A program made the position numbers and the translations under genes. Shown piece after piece: positions 55,741 to 64,000 of a stretch of 64,000 nt of DNA. The notes under the pieces were generated by a model. That model did no database searches, was not told the DNA's origin, and saw only the letters and a program-made list of their open reading frames with translations. Positions within the stretch are counted from its first letter, which is position 1. Every line of letters starts with the position of its first letter. The DNA lies in the NCBI GenBank assembly GCA_014529385.2, contig CM043952.1:156316057-156380056 (forward strand), given 5' to 3'. This stretch comes from Adiantum capillus-veneris. Taxonomy: Eukaryota; Streptophyta; Polypodiopsida; Polypodiales; Pteridaceae.

Positions 55741-58689
55741 CTTTTGTGACATTGTGAGATTGCACTTGTTATAATCCACATGGATTGCTTGGGGCACCAC
55801 CACCCATCAAAACATATAGGTATAATCCTTGTATAATACTTGATGCTAATAAATGGTCAAAGTCTACATGCATAGGAAATAGAGTCCAAATCAATCACGG
55901 GACAAATCACACAAACCACGAGGGAAAACCTATGCATGAAGGGGATAGGGATACCGAAATGATGCCCAAATAACATGATGAGAAAGCTCCTCACAATGCC
56001 TATACAATGCAATTATCAAAATTCTATAGCTTGCAAGTACATGGATCACGATCCTTGCACCTCAACACAATGCAAGTTGAAGGATACCAATAGCAAGAGT
56101 GGCATATTTACTAAGAAAAGCATTGACGTGTCCAAAGAAAACCCCACATAAAGACTACCAAATCAAAAACATACCAAGAATTCAAACAAGAATGGTCGTC
56201 ACACCTCAAAACTGGGATTACACTAGCAAGAGACAATCACCAATGCCTCTAAAGTGCATAGTATAAGTGAGGTGAAGTTTGGCAAAGGAACATGAATCAC
56301 AATTCATGGGGATCTCATGAGTTTGATTGTGAGAGTAAAATTTGGTACAAATAAAGTTGAAACACACCTACAAAAGGGTGTCAAGAAAACCCAGCAAAGG
56401 AAAATAAAAGGTGCTCCAATCCTTGGGGACTACACCTTACAAAATCTAGTATATCACCTGCGATCAGAGCCGAAAAAAAAAACCCGTATACACATTTTGT
56501 CGATTAGAATAAAACTACCTCCCTCTCTCGTCATAAATTTGTAAATTTTTGTTTGAAAATTGAATTAAAATTTTCCTCCTCTAAGTGTATATCTATAAGT
56601 GATATGGACTATGATACACTCTCTTGTTGATGCACATGATACACTTACATACCTACAAGGGTCACTCGCAAAAGGAGGTCACCAATCAGAGTTAGTACAT
56701 AAAACATAGAAGTATGACCAAAAACACAAAAATAGGACTAGATTTTTCTTTCCAAGTTAAAGTTTTCATCTAAATTCTCTTGTAGGTTTATAATGATGCC
56801 TGGAAGCAAGTGCATGAGTCTCATCTCAAACTCCCAAAATTGTTGGATCGTGATCCATGCATCATCCTTAAAGCCAAAATTGATCACATAGATCTTATCC
56901 AAAGAGTAATAGGATAAAAATTTCATCATCTTTTCATAGCTCAAAATCCCAAAACCCTAGTCAAGGCCAACTTTTGTATCCAAAGCTCTTGAAATGGAAA
57001 AAGAAAGCTTGAATTTTCAATCTAGTGATCACAATAGCATACAAGTGGTACCCCTAGAACCCATTCATCATGCTAAAATAGCTTATACATCAAAAATCAA
57101 TTTGCCCAAAATTATTGAATGATGTTGGAAGATTCCAACAGATACTTGCTCCAAAAAAGAATGCTTGAGAGGTTCTTTGAGCCCTTGTAACAGAAATTGA
57201 TTGTAATTTCCCACCAAAAAACCATTAGATCTTTGTTCACTTTTATTTATGTGGAATCCAAGGCTATGAGCTTCCAAGCTGTATCATAAGTTAGACAATT
57301 TGCCTAGATAGGTCACCTATTTTTGAAGCATTCTCAACCTTTGTACATATAAAACCTTTAGCCAAGGTTAAGAGGAAACTTTGTAAGGTTTTGAACAATC
57401 AATTTTATTATAAAAATAAGCAGACAAGGTTTCCGTTGTACGTCAGTTGGCACTCTCTTGATTTCAAGATTTCATCTCTTTGCACCACAGTGCATGGTTA
57501 CCATATCGACAAGATGAGAGCATCAACACATTAGCCTCGAGGAGATCTTCACGTCAATAACTACTTAACAAGTTTCAAAAGATCTGAGCATCAACGCCCA
57601 TGCCTTCTAGATGACATATCTCACTATCCGGGCGTTATTTTTTAGATTTTGCTAGTTGCATTAGATTCCTAGCACTTAGGAGCATGTGTTTGGTGTGTCC
57701 AAGATCAAATTTGGAAACTTTCCAATTTGCTACTGGAAAAAATCATGTTTTATTCTCAAGTCTAGATTTTAGGTTTATTGGCCCAAAAGTGTTTTTGACC
57801 TAGTAAGGATTGTGTGTGCCAAGTTTGGTGTTGATTGAAGTCGATTTGCTATTGGTTTTGCATGTGGATATGTGATTGGATCAGAGAGGTAGAAATCAGG
57901 TTTTTCATAGTTAGAGAGTTCTTAGATTGTTTCCACAGAGTGTATTGTGTTCAAACAAGAGTTTGACAACCTCTTGGTGTGCCTCCATCCTCTAGTTGAG
58001 TCACTTGTTCCCTAGGATTGACATTTAAAGTCTTGGGACCGTCTCTTTGTGAGATGTGAGAGATGTTGTAAAAAGCCCCCTTAGACATTGGTGCTATTGC
58101 CAGGAAATGAGTACTTAGACTAGTGTGAATACATACAAAAACCGATAGAGTTACCTTAGATATACTAGTTAGATAGAGTAGGATAATTAGATAGAGCAGG
58201 ATAGAAGTGGAGATCAAGACATCCTTGTCCTTTGTGTTTTTAGTGAAGAGTTTCTTGCCATAAGACTAGTTAGAAGATAGAGTAAAGTGTTGAGAATAGG
58301 TTTAGAGCTTGGTGCGTAGCTTTGTGGCTGTTATAGTAATGAAGCTCATACTAGGCTTAAAAAATGCAAGAAAAAGAGAGATTTCAAAGTTTTTATAGTA
58401 AGTTGTAAAGATCAGAGGAGGATAGTAGAGAAGAAACACTTAAGGAGTTGTCTTCCTACTTAGGACCATATGAGGAAAGATCTGATGTTATGGTTTTGCC
58501 ATCTGAAATAGAACTCATAAGCCAATCCTAAACTCTCAAGGATTGCAAGAATTTAAGTCAACATCGGTGAGATGCACAATGACAATAGCTGAGCTATTAA
58601 AAGATAGATCCCAGATGTGGAGGGATGTTGAAAGATGTCTTGAGAAAATGGGAATGAAAAATCCTATCAAGACAATAGGTCAAAAAATG
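53817..58689. other. Long stretch without recognisable genes
   Basis: No long open frame with a family signature. It holds a TATA-like CTCTATATAATGAGG at ~54072 and a second AC microsatellite (55707-55739); both ends of the 53.79-55.74 kb block are AC runs. Frames of 60-90 codons at 55785, 56317 and 57951 lack support. Old, unrecognisable retroelement DNA is likely. Confidence 0.4.
55707..55739 (+). repeat. AC microsatellite
   Basis: (AC)16 run. Confidence 0.95.
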
Positions 58690-59860
58690 GAGGATTGAAA
58701 CAAACTCAAAAAGTATGTAAATCCAATCCCCATAAAAAAAGTGGGTGATTATTGTGAAGGGGAATATTGAAACACCACATTGCCTATAGAGTATTAAGAA
58801 ACAAAACCATATCTATTCTATACATTGGTGTGGGTGTTTCAATAGCCACTAAACTTATTTGGGAAAAATGAGAGGAATCGGCTCTGAGAAAAACACGAAT
58901 GAAATTGCAATTAGCTGATAGTCATATTGAGAAATCTATAGGAGTTCTAGAGCATGTAGTGATGACCTCTTGTGGAATAGAGTATGAGCACACATTTGTC
59001 GTAGCAGATTTTGGTATTAAGAATAACTATGATGTTATTTTAGGAAGACCATTCATACGCCAATAAAAAATGGTTCAACATTGGGGCTATGACTATAGAT
59101 ACTTGCACCACATGGAGACCACTATGCGGATCAATTTGAGAGATCATAGCTACAGAGATAAACGTAAAACTCTAATGGAAGAATTCCATTCGGCTACAAT
59201 TGCAAAATTGAATTCTAAAGCTCACCTGTAGATATGTGGAGCTTCTAAATGTGAAAGACTAACAAAAGAGGAGTGTAAAGGAGATAGTTTATTTGAAAAT
59301 TTTGATTATATACCTGAACCTTTCTTGGAGGAAAGAATGGAGCCCATAGAGTGCACTCAAATTTTGGCCACCTAAATTGTGTGTGTCAATGAGATCACCT
59401 CTACAAAATTTTGTGACGAGAATGTTTTGGACTTGATTCCATTTTGCATGATAAACATGATTCAAGAACAAAACAATCATGAAGGGAAAAGGAATGGCCA
59501 GTAACATGAGAGCTATATACTCTTAAACAAAAGACAAGGAAACTAAGAAAGGTAGGTGTGGGAACATTTATGATTCATTCTATATCACTAAGTGGGGTCA
59601 TGAAACTTGCTACATTGGGTGAAGAGGAAATGCCCATTTGGATTAGTAGTTGTGGATTAAAAAAATATCACTTACCATTGACTGAAGAAATGCTTGAAAG
59701 GGAACATGAAACTAAGAACAATAATGACAAGCATGAAAAAGTCATTCATTCAACAGATACAACAAGAAGCCAAAGAACAAGCTGCGAAGAGGGAAAACGT
59801 GCTAGAGGACTTCAAAAAGCAAAAAGTTATTTGGATTTACCAGCTAATGAGCAATGAGGG
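58690..59860 (+). pseudogene. Decayed gypsy protease and pol-tail, divergent copy of the 35-kb fragment
   Basis: Reading across several frames one finds KKVGDYCEGEY, a decayed active-site region, LGRPFIR-like coding (59040), then text matching the 35.6-kb copy (ILAT...CVNEITSTKFCDE at 59350-59430). A last frame (59558-59857) has EEEMPIWISSCGLKKYHLP, close to the 'RLKxYH' block that ends many plant gypsy polyproteins. Many stops and frameshifts; it is more degraded than the copy at 35 kb. Confidence 0.55.
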
Positions 59861-60480
59861 AGACAGATAAATTTTGGATCTAGACATTCATTAGAAAGGG
59901 AATGGGGTCTAAGGGGGCCTCTTTATTTGCCATGGGATTAAAAAGGAGATTATGGAAGGGGCAAATGGGTGGATGCCATGTGGACTGAGATGGTGGGTAT
60001 GGTAGGGCCTAAAAGTAAGAGGTCAAACTTGTACTCTTTTATAAAATATAAAGAGAAAATTTCTTTTAAATTTTAAAAACTAAACCTTTCTCTAAATAGT
60101 TGAGTAAAAACCAATCCTTTCTCTCTCTGGTGGCTGTCAGTTTTCCCCCCCTCTCTCCTAAAAGGGGGCCCCTCCAAAAACGTGATGATCATTCCCTCCC
60201 TCCCTCTCTACTGTACCATCTCTCACTTCTCTTCACTTCATCTTGCAAGAGTTGCTTCTCTTTCCTTCCTTTCAGTTTTCCCTCCCAAAAGCTCTACAAT
60301 AGAAGTTTGAACCTCCTTTCCCTCCTCAAGCTTACTGCATTCTCCTCAAGCTTGTTGGATTCTCCTTAAGCTGAAGTTCCATGAGCCTCACTAAACACCT
60401 CTACCTAAAGCTGAATATCTGTAGCATATCCTTCTGCTAGATCATCCCTCTTTCTTTCTCAACAGTTTTCCTCCTCCTTC
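59861..60480 (+). promoter_or_regulatory. Pyrimidine-rich leader-like region
   Basis: From ~60115 to 60480 the strand is very CT-rich (TTTCTCTCTCTGG, TCCCTCCCTCTCT), like 5' leaders of plant genes. TTATAAAATATAAAG at ~60040 could be a TATA region. It precedes the gene-like region at 60.5-61.8 kb. Confidence 0.3.
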
Positions 60481-60484
60481 TCCA

Positions 60485-61800
60485 TTGTTCTCTCTAGAGA
60501 GGATCTACTTTCCTCTCAAGCTTTGCAACATTATCTTCCCCATTAAGCCAACAAGCAAGTGGAGAAGTATAGGAGTAAGTGGCATCTATCATCTTTGTGT
60601 GTCATCAAGAATCTTGCTCTATACAGCTGAGAACATGGATGTGCAATGTCTAATCATAAGTGTTTGTATGCAGGTTGTGCCACTATTCCCCATGGCCTCA
60701 TCAGGTGCTCGACGACCTAGGAGTGTCATTGACTCCATTTCATGCAGCAATGTACAAGACGACAGTGGATGTTGGGTGACAATAGAGTTCAAACAATTGA
60801 TGTGGGTGACAATGCAACCCAACTCAAGAGGTGTAAACAAGGCCTCAAGGAGACACATGGCTTCTCGAGCACACCATTGGAAGGTAAGTATCATGGAGTT
60901 CAAGCAAACCCATGACGACAAGCGACTTGCAAAGGTGCAACATGTGTATGTTGCTTCACAACTGAAGCTAGAGACAGTAGTGGCTCCATCGAGGTTTCTT
61001 GCAAATTGTAATTTCACTCCTCTGTCAAGTTTTTAGATTGTATATTTTGTATTTTTGATGTATATATTGCTTTGATTTCTATAAGGTTTTCATTGTTTGT
61101 TCATGTTTGAAGATGTATTCCCATCCAATTTTGTAGAGTGGGAGCCAATAGAGTCCTTCACAAGAACTTTTGAGGCCATCCATGTTGACCTTGGCAAGCT
61201 GCTCTATGCTGGTTTTCCATCCGTCAGAGCTTGTCTAACAGCACATATTTTTTATAACCATACTTATGTATCACCTAGGCAAACTGGGTATGGTAATATT
61301 TCTCCGGTTCATCCACCAACCTTGTAGAGTATGGAATGGCTTAAGCCAGATAGTGCCTTGATCACAACAACCAAAAGGAGAATCGAGGTGGATGTGCATT
61401 CAGCAATGAAGTTCACATATGGTTCCCACAAAGCTTCTCTAACTTGGTTTATGTCCCTTCATGTATTGTGTTTATCTTTCAACTGCAGAGTGTTCACACG
61501 ATACCAACATTGTGGACTTTCAAAGGGGAAGTGAATCAATGGCTTCCTTGCAGTTGGATGGGAGACTAAGGTGGTCAACCACCAGGGAGATTCAATCAAA
61601 TGCTCTGTAGTTGCTATGAATGTGGCATGAAGATACCATATTGCGAAGCAAAGCTTGTCAATTGTCTTTCCCTACAGAAGATGGAAGCTGATGAAGGGAG
61701 AATGGGAGGCAGTAGACTCTCATGTTGCTGCTGGAGAATCAATTGATCTGCAAATATGCCTCCATGACAATGCAGTGCACGACATCTCGGTGAATAACGA
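60485..61800 (+). pseudogene. Unrecognised gene-like region with splice-like signals, probably decayed
   Basis: A frame of 183 codons (60485-61036) contains MASSGARRPRSVIDSISC (ATG at 60691) after an acceptor-like TTTGTATGCAG (60673). A consensus donor GGAAG|GTAAGTATC follows at ~60886. Downstream pieces with protein-like composition: FVEWEPIESFTRTFEAIHVDLG (61130-61195), WLPCSWMGD (61540), and a last frame WKLMKGEWEAVDSHVAAG ending in TAG at ~61801, entered from an acceptor-like TCTTTCCCTACAG (61677). I do not recognise the family. Stops between the pieces suggest a pseudogene or missed introns. Confidence 0.3.
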
Positions 61801-62277
61801 CTAGAATCTTAGTCACCTGCACGAGTATCTTAATCTCAGATATACCTTGCCCAATTAATATGTTTTTGTAATCAATGAAAAGGTTGTTTGTTCCAGAAAA
61901 GAGAAGAGCTTTTTGTGTGAAAACATTGGTTTTCCGCGATTTATAAGTGTAAAATCTTGTAACTGAATCAATTTCGCTCCCATTAATACATATGGAATTT
62001 TGAATCTCTTTTTATTTTTAATTTGTTCAAGATTTTGATTGACATGTGCAAGTTTTTAAATTTGGAACGTGAATACTTTCAATGTTGGTGTCTTTTAATG
62101 GCTTGTCACATGATTTTGTTTATAATTATAGTTTTAAGTTAATTTGACATTAATTTTAAGTGCTTTTAAGAAGTGACATTGAGTATAAAAGTGACTTTCT
62201 AAGTTTGAAACTTCATTTCTTACATTCACACAACACTAGCTTTCAGCTTTCTCCCCATCTTCTTCGCGAATAGATCT

Positions 62278-63640
62278 ATGGCAACATCATCTGATGCACT
62301 TCTCACACAACTAGAGAAGATAGGACTTGCGGATCATGCACATGAACTAATTAGTGTGTTTGAGGGGACTATCGACATGCATTCCACCACTAACCTTCAT
62401 GTAGAGGGATTCCAAATCTTTCTTGACTACATGATGGAGCACATGGAATAATATGCAATAGTCTTCAAGGGATCTGACATGGCGTGGTTGCAAGTGGATT
62501 TTCTCAAACACCTCTGTGCGGCCGAAAAAAACTTTTGCTATCACTTGTTGAGGTTTATAAAAGGGCTTACTGAGCGGGATTATGGGATAGAGGATTAGGA
62601 TGACCTCATAGGCTTGGGCATGGGGTGTATAGGCACCCAATTCATCTCTTGGGACATGGTTCTGGTCCTGCTTGTGGTTGAGGGCATCGAGAAGGGAAAA
62701 TCAAAGGAGAAGGCCAACCAAAAACCTCCTGTAACCATTGTGGAGGAATCAAATGAATTTTTTGGAGAGGTTGATGAGCAGGCTAAAGCATCTATGGCAC
62801 TCGTCCTCCTGCAAGATCCCAACTCCATTAGGGAGGAAGATCGGATGATAGAAGGAGACCACGTGTTGGAGGAAGTTTGTGACCTCCAAATTCTCACTTT
62901 GTACATGAGTGGTGGTGGATGGTTGTCACTTATTGTTCCTTGTTGATGACATTGCAAAGACACTAGGACTCAGAGAAGATGAGTCGCTCTTAGTGCTCGC
63001 TATCTATGCGGGCATGAAAGATCCCAGTGGAAAGCAAGAGAAAGTCAACTTTCAAATTGACTTTGAAGACCAAGGTCTCCCACCAAGCCTTTCTTTCCTC
63101 CCTAGTGAAAATGAACAGAATTTGTACAAACCGTGGCAAATACACTTATGGAAATCAAATCATGTGCCTCATTTTATGAAAGCATCCCTGAAAGCGCTTT
63201 TCATCCACACAAATCGTTGATCATTATGGGTGGAGAAGATCTCTCTAGCATCGACCTTACAAGGAAAACTCTTGAAGAGATGGATGAAGAAACTGAGGTA
63301 ATCACTTTTTGACCTTATTGATAGTCTATTGTACCCTATAGTAAGTGTTGAAGTTGTTTAAAATGTTTTGCAGACCGTATGTCATGCTGATAAGTTTGCA
63401 ATGCGTACTAGAGGTTCGTGCAACGTTCCTATGGGTAGAGATAGCTCCCTGTGGCACTACCTTGGCCATCTGGGGCCATCCATTCTTTGAGTTTCTCACA
63501 TAGAGTTCTCCAAGCATGGTTCTACGGAGCTCCTAAGTGCAAAGCATTAAGTGCCATCCTTAATGCTCACAAGTGTATCTTGGTGGACCTGGAAGCGGCA
63601 TTGTATGCCTTTACAGGAAAGCACCCTAGGTGAGTCCTCT
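62278..63640 (+). pseudogene. Unrecognised interrupted gene (SAM-like N-terminus)
   Basis: MATSSDALLTQLEKIGLADH opens at 62278 and stops at 62449. The same frame resumes after stops: MAWLQVDFLKHLCAAEKNF, then (62620-62946) MGCIGTQFISWDMV and a Lys/Glu-rich stretch. A frameshift leads to LVDDIAKTLGLREDESLLVLAIY (62944-63220). A clean small intron seems to lie at 63298-63373 (donor GAG|GTAATC, acceptor ATGTTTTGCAG), leading to TVCHADKFAMRTRGSCNV and a frame to TGA at 63488. The first ~40 residues resemble a short helical SAM-like or DNA-binding fold, but this is weak. The family is unknown; several stops argue for a pseudogene. Confidence 0.35.
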
Positions 63641-64000
63641 CCCATTGTGCCTTAAGCCTAGGTCAAGGGGTGACAAACCTAGAGGATATTGTAAAAACCT
63701 TTGGTCTCAAGTCTGCCATTCGCCCTATACCTACAGATGTAATTTACAAGAAAACTAACCAGCCATGATGTAATATCCAAATCAATATACAATAATTTTT
63801 TCCTTTGTAAATTTTTTTGGGTCACTTCCTGTACTTTCTTTATTCTATTGCACATATTGGCCAATGATCATTTTTTTCAATGCGTTCACACCTTCTCAAC
63901 CATCCAAGCACCCACCGAACGTGGGACTCTACCGGTGAACATTTTGCAAAATGGAGCCATTTCGGGTGCGTACAGAGGCCGTGGGACCGCAAAAATGCAC
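63641..64000. other. No feature seen
   Basis: AT-rich then mixed sequence to the window edge, without gene or repeat. Confidence 0.4.

Noticed and set aside
62595..62963. 122-codon minus-strand frame
   Set aside because: Shadow of the plus-strand pieces, with Ser/Thr-rich chance composition.

Overview
The window looks like a piece of a large, repeat-rich land-plant nuclear genome. Reasons: spliced genes with GT-AG introns, Ty1/copia and Ty3/gypsy LTR elements nested in one another, a tRNA-iMet primer site (TGGTATCAGAGC), a Penelope-like RT remnant, long minisatellites, and pyrimidine-rich leaders. The gene families (DUF7869-type transposase-like protein, Penelope-like RT with an RWI/DIT-CY pattern) would fit a non-seed plant such as a fern or lycophyte. 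That species guess is inference.

Left part (1-13.1 kb, minus strand): a modular gene. Two well-joined exons (13124..11933 and 11848..10468) encode a ParB/Srx-like domain (DGQHS) followed by a decayed beta-class DNA amino-methyltransferase fold. Downstream, separated by minisatellite-filled introns, lie three exons that each start at a good 3' splice site in the same phase (1) as the donor at 10468. They encode a SET domain (7872..7316, own stop), an FCP1/NLI-type phosphatase domain plus SAP-like tail (6673..5475, own stop), and a second FCP1-like domain (319..1, running off the window). The simplest reading is a ParB-methyltransferase-like body with alternative terminal exons carrying different effector domains. 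The 5' end of this gene was not found.

Middle (13.2-32 kb): a ~10 kb array of ~440-bp higher-order units built on the core GGTCCACCACTTGTCCAA. The same family occurs inverted at 0.7-4.5 kb and as another array at 25.7-28.7 kb, which includes 368-bp tandem units. A plus-strand gene (28831..32058, 1075 aa) encodes a transposase-like protein with a DUF7869/RNase H-like core. It follows a 3' splice site, and a possible untranslated first exon ends at 24232. Its divergent orientation to the ParB gene, with shared repeats in both introns, suggests (unproven) that they belong to one large mobile locus.

Right part (32.3-64 kb): mostly retroelements. There is a 5'-truncated copia with its 3' LTR (32365..34554); a gypsy-type protease fragment (34555..36069); and a complete-looking but non-autonomous element with ~2-kb LTRs (36070..42434), whose LTRs carry two small paralogous ORFs overlapping by ATGA. 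A Trp/Gly-rich repeat protein fragment follows (42435..45243), with the start of another LTR. A minus-strand gypsy element (46.87-52.86 kb) is split inside its integrase by a young 3.7-kb non-autonomous copia element (48018..51713, TSD ACTTT). Next come a Penelope-like RT remnant (52.86-53.73 kb), a more decayed gypsy copy (58.7-59.9 kb), and two decayed or unrecognised gene-like regions (60.1-61.8 and 62.3-63.6 kb). No CRISPR, rRNA or convincing tRNA genes were seen.
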